DNA of 64,000 nucleotides, from NCBI RefSeq assembly GCF_000002425.4, contig NC_037256.1:6357648-6421647 (forward strand), read 5' to 3'. Positions 34,203 through 45,700 of the stretch are shown here, piece after piece. Source of the DNA: Physcomitrium patens (Eukaryota; Streptophyta; Bryopsida; Funariales; Funariaceae). Within the stretch, counting starts at the first letter, position 1. Each line of letters starts with the position of its first letter. The translations under genes were made by a program, and so were the position numbers. The notes below the pieces were generated by a model that had not been told where the DNA came from, ran no database searches, and saw only the letters and a program-made list of their open reading frames with translations.

Positions 34203-35262
34203 TTGGGCACCTAACTGCGGAAGACAAATAACAATACAACAATAATTCTACTAAGTCTAAAAGAGCCTTAAATAAACTTGAATTAATCCCTAATAATCTA
34301 ATCAAATTTTAACTTATTGAAATAAATTTAAAAGAAGTCACAAAAAAAACACAAAGAATCTTAAAGAAATATCAAAAATAGAAAATCTAATATAATCTTA
34401 ATTGATATCTTAATTAAATCTTTATAAAATCTTAGGTCAAATTCTAATTGATTCTTAAACTCTAAACAAAGACTAGATAAGTTCTAAATCAAATCCTAAG
34501 CAAATTCTAATCCTCAGCAAATCTTAGATCAAATCTTAGATTAAATCTTAAATCAAATCCTAATCAAATCTTAGATCTTAAATAAATTCTTAATAAATCC
34601 TAAAGTAAAATAGAACATCAATAATTAATGATAAAATTATTGATATCAATTCAAAATTTATAAATTTTTCAATATCTTAATAAAAAAATATACAAGAAAG
34701 ATGAAATCAATCTCATATATCAATTGAGAGAAATCCAAGATAATCTAATTGTGTGTTAGGCAGCCTCCTACTTCAATTTGAATGTTGTATTTATAATTAA
34801 AATATCTCATTTTTGAACTATTAAATTACTCTCAAATTTTACTTTAAATATTGAAAATTGAGTTTAGTATCCATATAAAAAAAATTCACTTCAATATAAT
34901 TGATAAATTACTAAAGATCTTAGAAATATTCACTGACCTTCAAATTCTAATTATTGAAATCTCAAACTACAAAAATCTTCACATACTTTAATAGAATCAT
35001 TTGATTGATCTCAAAAATTTTATATATATTGATAACTAGCTCATCAACATACTTTCCAAAATTCATGAGAGAAATCAAAAAACTTTCAAATTAATAAAGA
35101 TATTTTTAATTTTTAAAATCTAAACCAACTAAGAATATTATTAATTTTAAAAATCTTTCAAAAATTTAATATTGATTTAATTGAAATAAAACTATTGCTA
35201 AAAATTCACTTTTCAAGTCTACTTTTAAATTCTACTCTTTGATCTCTCAATGAATTCAAGAT
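34203..35262. other. AT-rich stretch, possibly remainder of an E-like LTR
   Basis: The first 40 bp resemble the E2 LTR after its start. Beyond that, imperfect AAATCTTAGATC-type repeats (about 34,400-34,610) and AT-rich sequence give no firm assignment. Confidence 0.4.
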
Positions 35263-35799
35263 TGTCAAGGACATGAATCTAAAAGAAAGAAATCCTCAAT
35301 ACATTCTTGTATCACTAAAAAGAACTAGAAAGTCACTCAAAGATGATATAATATTGAACTAAAATAGCTATTATCAAAAACAAGAAGACTAAAAAGTCTT
35401 AAAATAAGATTAAGAACTAAAACAATATTTATAAGAGTGAAGAAGGCTTCACTCTTACCTCTATATATATTCTTAACTACGAGCTACTTGACAATATCTT
35501 ACTAGAACTCCAAAATGTGTTGACTTTGCAAGACATGTATCTTAACTTGCAAAGCAAGTTTTCTATATATACATCATATAGTTAGCTTATTCTGCAAGCT
35601 ACGAAGACATAGTTGATTTATTGACTAAGTTTTTATCTACAGATTAATTAAAATACATGTAAAATCAAAGTAGCATCCATAAAGCTTCTAGATAGTTTTT
35701 CTAGAAGATATTATGAAATTAATTTACTTTTATTTATTTTTATTTATTACTATTTAATTATGTAAGTATTAATTAGAGTATCTATGTATATCAGTGACA
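35263..35799 (-). repeat. 3' LTR of element K (537 bp)
   Basis: Ends match the B LTR (TGTCAAGGAC...AGTGACA). Its size and TATA/palindrome layout are the same. The U3 contains GCTTCTAGA motifs. Confidence 0.85.
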
Positions 35800-37017
35800 T
35801 TATCTTTTCTTCTAGAAATAAGTTCTATGACAAGCAATCATCATATGTTGATAAAATCAAAGATGAAATTAATTAATATTTGCTACATACTTTGATCTTT
35901 GTTTTCTTTGAAGATGGTTGATAGGTCTTCTTAGCTATCAATAGTATTCTATATGAGGATAGAAAGACCACCCTATTATTTGATCATTGTTGAATTCATT
36001 GTAACTTCTTTCAAATAAAACATTTAGAATACTGTCAAGAGTTGTTTCTACCTCTAATAAAATCACCAAACATCAAAAGTCTCTTCTAAGATTGTGATAC
36101 CATATATGTTGTATCTTGTCATATATACAAGGAAGGACATGGTGTTCCTAAGGATCTTCATCTCGATTATGTCATTTTGAAGGTTGTGACAATTCTAATG
36201 TTTTATCCAATAAATCAACAAATAAAAGCTGTTGAATTGAATCTATTAGTTGTTGATTTTCCATCTCTTTAATATTACAAATACATAGAAGCTACAAAAA
36301 AAAATAAGAGAAAGTATTATCTTTCTTTGATCTTGTTTCTTTTATAGCAAAGATTTGCTATTCTTCATCTTGATTTTGATGGATGTTGTTGATAAAAAGC
36401 TCAACTCTCTTTTCTTCATTTGTAAGATTCTTTTCTAGCTTCCATATGCATTCATCAATATCATATCCATGCCAATAAATAAGATATTCCAACCTATTTT
36501 GGTACTGCCTTGAATCTAAGGCTTCTTAATTATTATCTACTTCTATAGGAGGAAGTGGCATTTATCTTCTTCTTAAAATATTAACTATCTTATATGGCTT
36601 AAGTAGAGACACATGAAATATGGAATAGATCTTGATAGACTCTAATAGATATAATCAATAAGTAATAAGATTGACAAATTCATAAATAAAAAAAAATCCA
36701 ATCCTATGATAGTCCAAATTGTCACTAAGATGGTGAATCTTGATATTGCAACAAAGTAATTATACCTAGTTATGCAAGTTGAATTATACTTATTCCTTGT
36801 AATAAGCATCTGTATTAATCTTTTGTTATTTTTGAGCTTCCTTGAATTATTTTTTCATTATTGTATGTAGCTTTGAAAAATGATTTTCTAAATCTTTTGC
36901 CAAAAATTATTAAATATTGAAAAGTCAAAAATATCAAGTTATAGATGATAACCATAATTGACAAAGAAAGCATTTTTTTAAAAGAAGAATGTATTAATAG
37001 GCCCATCCAATATATAT
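35263..37017 (-). mobile_element. Element K: 3' fragment of a decayed chromovirus
   Basis: The LTR at 35,263-35,799 (TGTCAAGG...GTGACA, with GTGAAGAAGGCTTCAC beside CTCTATATATAT) is followed on the minus strand by ORF3 traces (R-R-P-I-N-H-L-Q-R-K-Q-R-S-K near 35,880-35,960), a chromodomain remnant (about 36,430-36,590) and integrase C-terminal sequence. Homology to B stops at about 37,017, where plus-strand element G begins. Confidence 0.85.
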
Positions 37018-37450
37018 TAGTAGAAATATTCAATATTCCTGATAGAGTTGAAAGAAGATCACTTCGATATTATTATTATAGGTAGATATGATATTATGCT
37101 AGTGAATGTCCCAATCCAAGAGCCAATGATGAATACGCTCTAGTATGTAAAAATTTGAAGTAGTCTGGACACACATACTAGTAGTGCAATGCTCCATTTA
37201 ATTTCAATAACTGAGATCAGCACATACAAACGAGCTAATAGTCAAATGATAAAGATTGTGTTCAATAAGAATCCATATTATATCGGGTTGAAGTGGTTAA
37301 TGCAGTACTTACATAGGGTCAGCAAAAAGAAAAAGACCTAATTCAACAATTAGATGCATTAATTATAAAGAACCACTTCATACCAATTATGAAAAATCCA
37401 AATTCAATACCTATATTGGTATCGTATAGTAAAATCTTAGAGTATGTAAA
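37018..37450 (+). pseudogene. Element G: gag zinc-knuckle region
   Basis: Plus-strand reading gives R-R-S-L-R then Y-Y-A-S-E-C-P-N-P-R-A-N-D-E-Y-A and V-E-V-V-N-A-V-L-T. These match F gag (Y-T-S-E-C-P-N-P-R-A-S-D-D-Y-A and V-E-V-V-N-A-V-L-T) with stops. G is thus an older relative of F in the opposite orientation. Confidence 0.8.
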
Positions 37451-37512
37451 AATTAGTTAAAATATATTATATATTAATAAATCTAGATGTATGTTAGAAT
37501 GGATAATAAATT

Positions 37513-37636
37513 AATTTAAAGAAAGTGGATATAAAAAAAAATTATTTTGAATTTTATCTATTTTGATTATAGCATTTAAAGAAAGTGGGTATAAAAAAAA
37601 ATTATTTTGAATTTTATCTATTTTGATCATAGCATT
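37513..37636. repeat. Two-copy tandem duplication of about 62 bp
   Basis: CATTTAAAGAAAGTGG, TATAAAAAAAAATTATTTTG and ATTTTATCTATTTTGAT recur in the same order with two substitutions. It lies between G gag and the E-like LTR. Confidence 0.85.
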
Positions 37637-37639
37637 TAA

Positions 37640-38690
37640 AAAAATTATAGGACCTAAATATCTAATGTGAAGCCTTGAGAGGAGTTTAGACCCTAAAGAT
37701 AAAAATCTTAACTAGTAGGAGGCTTATTGGAAGGAATAAAAGCAAGGCATGATTGGATGAAGGCAAGGAATAGGAATCTTCATTCCTATTGGTCAAAGGC
37801 CATGTCCAATGGGCTTTAAGGAGGTTGCTCGAGGCCTTATTAGAGATTAGGGTTTTTCTTTCAAGGCCATTCGAGCTTTGGAGGCTAGGCTCAGTAAGTT
37901 CAAGATTTTGAATATAATTTGGATGAAGAATTTATATGATTTCAAGTTTTGTAAAGGAGATATAGATATTCAAAGTTAAGGTGTCAAATTTGTACCTACT
38001 ATCATTCTTTGAAGCATAACATATACGTACAGAGAGAAATGAAGGATCGGTGACTAGAATTAGAAAGAAAACTTTCTTGGCTATACTTTATATATATTTT
38101 TTTGATGAATTCTAAGTCTAGATGAAGGAGTTATAGGGCATTGAAGATAGCACATGTAATTCAAAGGCAGTAAGTGAGTCATTTTATTAGTAGTAATGGT
38201 TGGAGCCATATCTTAAGTTTTTGGACGAATTTTTAGTTCAAATTTTTTTATAAGTATGGATTATTAGGTTAAAAAGCTATAGATTAAATTTTTATGGTAT
38301 TTGAATACTTATTTTGTGAGATATGAAGAAAATAGCACATAGGTGTATGTAAGCTAGGATTTAAAGCTACTATTAGGGTTTTGATGATATCTCAAGATTT
38401 GTAATGAATTTACAGTTGAATTTTTTTATAGTAGTTTTTGAAAGTATATCAGTAATTTTTTTAAAATTTTAGGTTATTTGGACATTCCAATTGTGATTTA
38501 TAAGCTATTGAAGTTTAAGAAATATTTTTTATAAGGATATACAAGGTTTTAAGAAATTTATCATACATTTGGATATTTTTTTTGATATTTAGATTTATGT
38601 ATTGATGTAATTGTCCTAAAATAGAAAATATTATATATATAAATTTGATACTTTTATATCTTAGAATTAATTGAGCATTTAGTGGTAGCC
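37640..38690 (+). repeat. E5: E-like LTR, plus orientation
   Basis: It reads as the reverse complement of E LTR wording. Examples are CCTATTGGTCAAAGGCC, CCAATGGGCTTTAAGGAGG and CCTTATTAGAGATTAGGG, against CCTCCTCAAAGCCCATTGGTCATG and CTAATCCTTAATATGGCC in E. It interrupts G between gag and protease. Edges are approximate. Confidence 0.65.
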
Positions 38691-40110
38691 AGAAGCTCAG
38701 CACTTTTTTGAGGCAAACTCTCTCTACCCCAATACCGGAAATATTACCAACAATAGGACCTGGTCCTTGTGCACAATCCAATGATGTTCCCAGTATTGAG
38801 GTATTGATTCAACCTAAATCAATACCATTATCTAAGAAGTTCGAAGAGCTATCTTATATATTAAAAGATCTTCTCATAGATGGATATTTTGAAAAAGTTC
38901 ATTCAGCTATTCCACATTTGAATTTCATAAAGAAAGATATATTATCTCAAGGGCTTGAATTGAAATCCATAAAAAAGAAGAGGGCCTTGGAAATCACTAC
39001 CAATATAGAATTGTATGATATTTTAAAAGATTTGGATGCAATTCAGTTCTTTACAACAATGAAGCAACTTTTGGTGGTAGCTCCAAAATATCATTCTACA
39101 TTGAATTCTTTATTAATAAGATGTAGGTCCCATAATAGGAAAATTTGTGAAGTTAGTTTAATTTCAATCTAAAAGTACCATCTATTAATGTATCCATCGA
39201 TGGAATTTTTATTTTTGGAGTTTAAGTAGATGGTGGCTCTAGTGTAAATCTAATGAATGTTGATACAATAGAGGACTTAGATTTAAAATAATTATTATCG
39301 AAAATATTGATATTGAGAATGGTAAATCTTAGTTGGGTGAAACTAATGGATATCTTATGCAGTATTGACACTATAATTGCTGAAATTATATACAAGATTG
39401 ATTATATTATTTTCCAATTACAAAGTTTTATATTATCCTATATAATTTTATTAGATCAACCATGGCTATATCAAGCCAAAGCTAGGAATGATTGAGGCCA
39501 TGGAATGTTGACTATTGAAAAAGAAAAAGACAAGATTGTATTACAAATGTATCTAATTCAATATCATGGAGAATCTCAAATTTTGGATTTAGAGGCAATA
39601 TTTGATGATAAGAGTCAATCTGATGCAGAATATGATGAAATTACTAATGCAATAAAAGTTGATGATAATCCACTTCACATGCAAAAACAAAGCATGTTAT
39701 ATCAATGTAGAAGATTTGGCAAATATTTAGTATATCTGGAGGATACAATGAATTCTAATCATATTATTGCTAATTAGATGAATAATTCCACCATTAATGA
39801 AGTTAGTATATTGGAAACAAAATTGGGTAGTTCCAATTTTTCAAATTATATGAAAGATTATGTACCAAAGAAGAAAATTAAATCAGATATTGTTGAGGAA
39901 CCAATGTGCTAATCTTCCAATTTAGGTACCAATGAAACATCAAAGATTATCCAAGTATACAATGGAATTAAAGATATTGAGTTGAAAAATTGGAAGACTT
40001 TCTTCCTAAATCATAAATCTTCTTTTGCGTGGTCATATGAGGATTTGAAAGGCATTCTTACTGAAGTTTGTAAGCATCAAATTATTTTGGAGGAGAATGC
40101 TACACTAGTT
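38691..40110 (+). pseudogene. Element G: protease region
   Basis: 38,708-39,172 encodes a stretch homologous to the start of F's protease ORF (Y-D-I-L-K-D-L-D-A-I-Q-F ... K-Q-L-L-V-V-A-P-K-Y-H-S-T-L-N-S). The aspartic protease motif V-D-G-G-S-S-V-N-L-M-N is at about 39,229-39,261, preceded by a stop. Then L-D-Q-P-W-L-Y-Q-A-K-A matches G-R-P-W-L-Y-Q-A-K-A in F. Interrupted by stops. Confidence 0.8.
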
Positions 40111-41400
40111 CATTAAAGAAAACATCGACCCAATCCAAAATAATCTCTTTTGGTAAAAGAAAAATTAGACAAACTTCTTAATACATGTTTTATTTACCTA
40201 GTTTTGTATAATCAATGGGTTTCATTAATTATAATGGTGCTAAAGGAAAATAGAAAAAATTAAATCTGTCAAGATTTTTATAAATTAAATGTGGCTACTA
40301 AAAAGGATTATTTTCATTTATCTTTTACAGATAGTATCCTAGATGTGGTAGTCGGGCATGAATGTTATTCCTTTTTGGATGGATTTTTAAGTTACAATCA
40401 AGTTAAAATTATAGAAGAAGACCAGTTAAAGACTATTTAATTACGGATTGGAGGACCTTTGCTTATAAAGTTATGCCATTTGAGTTATGTAATGTCCTAG
40501 CTACGTTTCAAAGGATAATGAGACAAGCTTTTTAAGATCATTTACAACATTTGATGGAGATATTTTTAGATGATTTTTACATATTTAATATAAAGGTCGA
40601 TCATTTAGAATGTCTTGATAAGTATTTGGATCACTTTGGCAATTATAGGATTTCTTTGAATTTGAAGAAATGCCAATTTGAAATACCATCTGATAAATTA
40701 TTGGCACACATTATTTCACTAGCTAGTATTACTATTGATCTAGATAAAGTTACTAATATATTGGCTTTATCAAAGCCTGAAACAGTGTCAGGTGTTCATG
40801 GTTTTGACACCCATGTCAATTATTGTCGATGATTTATTCATTCATTTGCAATCATATGTCAGCCTTTAACTAATCTTTTAAATAAATACATGTGAGATGG
40901 ATCTAGTCCAATTTGGATTGAAGAATGTACAATTGTATTTGAAGAATTGAAATAAAAATTAGAATTTGCATCAATATTGGTTGCACCTTGTTAGACAAAA
41001 CTATTTCATGTTTATGTTGATTCATCCAATATTGCTATTGGATTTGTGTTGAGTCAAAAAGATGAAAAGTATTTGGATCATCTAATATATTATATTAATT
41101 GATAATTTGTTATAGCTAAACAAAATTATACTATGACTGAACGGGAAGTTTTGGCAATGATTTATTCTGTTCAAAAATTTTGGCATTATTTGCTTGGTTA
41201 TGACTTCGTGTTTTATGTTGATGATGATGCTCTTAAGTATATGGTTAATAAACCTCAATTAAGTAGATGCATTACTTGATAGATGTTACTACTTCAAGAA
41301 TTTGACTTTACTATCAATGTCAAATCTTAAAAGAAACATGCCAATGCAGACCACATATCCTATTTATTTAATATATTGGATAATGAGCCTATCAATGATG
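40110..41400 (+). pseudogene. Element G: reverse transcriptase and RNase H remnants
   Basis: RT begins with P-N-P-K, stop, S-L-L-V-K-E-K-L-D-K-L-L, then C-Q-D-F-Y-K-L-N-V-A-T-K-K-D-Y. The catalytic region near 40,551-40,580 reads F-L-D-D-F. RNase H is near 40,980-41,340 (F-H-V-Y-V-D-S-S-N, T-E-R-E-V-L-A-M-I-Y). Multiple stops and at least one frame change. Confidence 0.8.
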
Positions 41401-41655
41401 CCCTACCTAATGCATAATTATTTGATGTCGACATGATTACAACTGAATATAGTGAATTCATTTAGCATTTGATATTTCAAATATTTCCAACTATATGTAG
41501 TGAGAAACTTAAGAAACACTTGATTTTAAAAAATGCACCATATACAATGATTGGTGACGCCTTATATAAGCAAAGGTGTGATAGAATTTTATGCCATTGT
41601 ATCTTTCAAAGTGAAGTACATATCATATTGGAAGACTACGATTTGGATAGTTATG
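41401..41655 (+). pseudogene. Element G: integrase N-terminus, cut by element B
   Basis: 41,469-41,655 reads I-F-P-T-I-C-S-E-K-L-K ... G-D-A-L-Y-K-Q-R-C-D-R-I-L-C. The sequence stops at TTATG (41,651-41,655), duplicated at 48,034-48,038 after B. Confidence 0.8.
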
Positions 41656-42208
41656 TGTCAAGGACAAGAACTCGATGAAAGCTAAAGAGTAAGTGAGACT
41701 TTTCTCAAAAAAGAAATAGGATAAAATAGAAATATGTATATTAAGAAAGAAACTGGAATGGCTATTGCCAAAATACAAGAAAACTAGAGACCCTTGAAAC
41801 TAGACTAGAAGCAAGAAAGGAGTTGACAAGAGTGAAGAAGCCTTCACTCTTGTCTCTATATATACTATCTAACTAGGGGCTACGTGGCGACGTTCTATAG
41901 GACCTCCAATATGTGTTGACTTTGTAGGACACATGCCTTGACTTACAAGGCAAGTTTTCCTACGTGTGGGCCACATAGTTAGCTTGATCTTCAAGCTAAC
42001 AACATGTGTGGTACATGGCCAACTTGTTGACCACGTTTCTAATCCAAAAAGTCAATTAAAGACACCTATGAAGTCAAAGCAGCATCTAGGAAGTTTCTAG
42101 GAAGCTTCTATATTAAATATTATACAATTAACTTACTTTTATCTATTTTTACTTACTTCTACCTATTTCTATATGTAATTATTAGCTTATATGATTATGG
42201 CCGTGACA
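41656..42208 (-). repeat. 3' LTR of element B
   Basis: TGTCAAGG...CCGTGACA. It differs from the 5' LTR at GCATCT/GCGTCT, CTATTTTTAC/CTACTTTTAC and CCGTGACA/CCATGACA, all transitions. Confidence 0.97.
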
Positions 42209-42222
42209 TTACCCCCCCTTCT
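42209..42222 (-). other. Polypurine tract of element B
   Basis: Sense AGAAGGGGGGGTAA immediately precedes TGTCACGG, the start of the 3' LTR. Confidence 0.9.
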
Positions 42223-42249
42223 AGAGACGAGTTCCACGAGGAGCGGTCA

Positions 42250-42672
42250 TCATATATTGAGGAAATCTATGATGCGACGAATTATATTCGCCACATACTC
42301 TGATCTCTGTTCTTTTCGAAGATGATTGATAGGGCCTCTCAACCATCGGTAGTGTCCCATACCAGGGCGGGAAGTCCACCCAGTTATTTGATCATTATTG
42401 AGGCCTTCATAACTTCCTTCGAATAGAATATTTGGAACACCATCAGGAGTTGTTCCTACCTCTAGCAAAATCACCAAACATCGGGAGTCCCTTCCCAAAT
42501 CGTGATATCAAACGCGTTGTATCTCACCATCTGTTCGAGGAAGAACATGTCGTTCTTGAAGATCTTCATCTCGATTGCGTCGTCTTGAAGGTTGTGACAA
42601 TCGTAATGTCTCGTCCGGCAGGTCAGCAAACGAAGGTTCTTGAGTTGAATCCGCTGGTTGTTGGCTCTCCAT
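42250..42672 (-). pseudogene. ORF3 of element B with one nonsense codon
   Basis: ATG at 42,672 opens a 141-codon frame, 94 bp after the pol stop. It is interrupted by TGA at 42,508-42,510, where CGA to TGA is the likely change. The N-terminus is polar, with S-R-R-R-N-R-D-E-D-L (compare S-R-R-R-P-R-D-E-E-L in C). After the stop it reads C-L-V-I-L-L-E-V, then P-G-M-G-H-Y-R-W-L-R-G-P-I-N-H-L-R-K-E-Q and I-I-R-R-I-I-D-F-L-N-I. The block is recognisably the same protein as C ORF3 although the two are well diverged, which implies past selection. The function is unknown. A TAATTAG just before the ATG could be a splice acceptor, but this is speculative. Confidence 0.75.
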
Positions 42673-42766
42673 CTAATTAGCGTCACAAATGTAAAGAACT
42701 TACAAACAAGGATAGGAAATTGAATGTTATCTTGCCTCAATCTTGTCTCTTTTATAAGAGAGGTTT

Positions 42767-45700
42767 TCATCTTGGTTTTGATGGATGTCGTTGATGAAAA
42801 ACTTTGACTTTAGTTGATGCATTTGCTAGATTCCTGGATGGCTCCCATGTGCGCTCACTAATATCATATCTGCGCCAATGAACAAGATATTCCAGCTTAT
42901 TTCGGCGCCGCCTTGAGTCTAATATCTCTTCCACCTCAAATTCTTCATTATTATCTACTTCTATAGGAGGCAGTGGCATTTGTCTTCTTCCTTGTATATC
43001 CACTGTCTTATATGGTTCAAGAAGAGACACGTGGAATACAGGATGGATCTTCATTGACTCCGGTAGATGTAACCGATATGCAACTGGGTTGATCTGTTCA
43101 GAAACAGAAAAGGGGCCAAGCCTACGATAGTCCAATTTGTCACAAGGTCGAGTGGTCTTGATATTGCGACGAAGTAGCCATACCTTATCACCCACGTTGA
43201 GTTGTGGTTGCTCTATACGATATACATCTGCATTTATCTTTTGTCGTTCTTGAGCTTTCTTCAACTGCGCCTTCATTATTGCATGTAACTCTGACAACCG
43301 ATTTGCCATGTCTTCTGCTGCAGGATTATCAACTTTTGAAAAATCAAAAGTATCAAGTCGTGGATGATAGCCATAATTGGCAAAGAAAGGTGTTTGTTGC
43401 GTGGAAGAATGTACTGTATTATTATAAGCAAACTCTGCCAATGGCAGAAGGATTGTCCAATCATCTTGTTGGTAGTTGATGGTACACCTTAAATACTGTT
43501 CCAAGACTTGGTTTACGCGCTCTGTTTGTCCATCAGTTTGAGGATGGAAAGCTGAAGATAGTTTTATGTCCACTTTTAAAATCTTGAAAAGAGTCCTCCA
43601 GAATCTCGACACAAATTGAGTTCCCCTATCCGATATGATATCTTTAGGTAATCCATGATAGCGATAGATATTATCAATGAAAAGCTTAGCTGTTTCTTCA
43701 CCTGTGATAGATTTTGTACATGGCATAAAATGTGCCATCTTGGTGAAACGATCTACTATCACAAATATAGAATCATAAGATCTTGAGTTTGGAAGATCTG
43801 TGATGAAATCCATAGAAACAGAAGACCATGGTTGTTCTGGTATAGGTAATGGCTGAAGAAGTCCGTAAGGTCGATGTCGAGGAATTTTTGATCTTGAACA
43901 AATATCACATGATTGTACAAAGTCTTTGACTGACTTCCACATTTGTGGCCACCAAAAATCTCTTGATATGAGTTCCAGAGTCTTATTATATCCAAAGTGA
44001 CCTGCTGCTGGAAAGTCATGACGTGCTTGAAGAACACGCAAACGTGCTTTTCCTTCTGAAACATATAGGCGTCCTTCAAAATATAATAGATTATTCTTGA
44101 ACTCGAACTTAGAAGAATCATGAGACTTGGAAGAATTATTCTCGATATCATGAACAAGAGGGTCTGAGGACATACTGGACTGGATTTGCTTGAGAAAAGT
44201 TGAATCAACAGTGAGTGTTGATTTCACTGCTCGGAGATGAAATTGCTCCGGTTTCAAGAGGACCGTTCTTTGTTGCTCAAAAGCTGCATCTCTTTCTTTT
44301 GGTGCAAAATAAGAACGTCTAGACAGGGCATCGGATAAACCTTGTTGTTTTCCTGGCCGATAAGTAATAATGAAGTCGAATCTTGACAAAGACATACTCC
44401 AACGAGCTTGACGACGATTCAACACGCGTGCTGACATGAAATACTCGAGGTTCTTGTGATCTATATACACAGTGACTGGACTAGAAGCACCTTCTAGATA
44501 ATGACGCCATTCTTGAAAAGAATCCACGATTGCAAGAAGTTCTTTATCGTGGATCTCATAATTGATCTCGGCTGCTGAGAATTTTCTTGAGTGAAAAGCT
44601 ATCGGATGAAGTTTGTCATCTATTCCCATTTGTGATAAAACTGCACCCGAGGCAAAATCCGATGCGTCTGTTTCCATAAAAAATACCTTGGAAAAGTCAA
44701 CACGATATAAGACTGGTGCAGAGACAAACGATGTCTTCAAGGCTTCAAATGCTGCTTCCGCTTCTTGATTCCATTGGAATTTATCTTTACTAGTCAAGCG
44801 TGTAAGTGGAGCTGCAACTCGTGAGAAGTCTTTGATGAAGATCCGATAGTAATTGGCAAATCCCAAGAAACATTGGACATCTCTTACAGTCTTTGGAATC
44901 TTCCAATCCATGATTGTTTGGACTTTCTTAGAATCCATCATAAGACCATCATTTGAAATGATGTATCCTAAAAAGTCAACTTGAGTAGTGTGAAATACAC
45001 ACTTTTCTATCTTGGCGTACAATCCTGCATCTCTAAGTTTTTGTAATACTTGACGAACATGTATTTCATGTTCTTCAACATTCTTAGAATAAATCAGGAT
45101 ATCGTCTAGGTAGCAGACGACAAAATTGTCTAAGAATTCACGAAATACATCATTCATGAGATGTTGAAAAGCAGCTGGTGCATTCGTGAGTCCAAAAGGC
45201 ATGACATTGTATTCAAAGTGTCCGTACCTGGTTCGAAACGCAGTCTTCCATTCATCTCCTTCTTTGATCCGTACTAGATTATATGCTCCTCTTAGATCTA
45301 TTTTTGTATAGATCTTAGCTTGATTTAACTGGTCAAGGAGTCCTGATATCAAAGGTAATGGATACCTGTTCTTGATTGTGATCTTGTTGAGTCCTCGATA
45401 GTCAACACACATTCGTAAAGATCCATCTTTTTTCTTTACGAATAAAATTGGAGCTCCTGCTGGAGATTTTGAATGGCGTATGAAATTCTTCGCTAAATTC
45501 TCGTCAATATATGTCTTGAGTTCAGCCAACTCATCTTGCGATAAACTGTAAATTGGTCCAAATGGTGGCTGAGTTCCTTCCTTGAGATCGATTGAACAAT
45601 CGTATGGGCGATGCTCAGGAAGAATATCTGCATTTTTTTTCTCAAAAACGTCTTGATAATCTTGATATTGACTTGGAATGCCACTTGAAGTCTTTACGCT

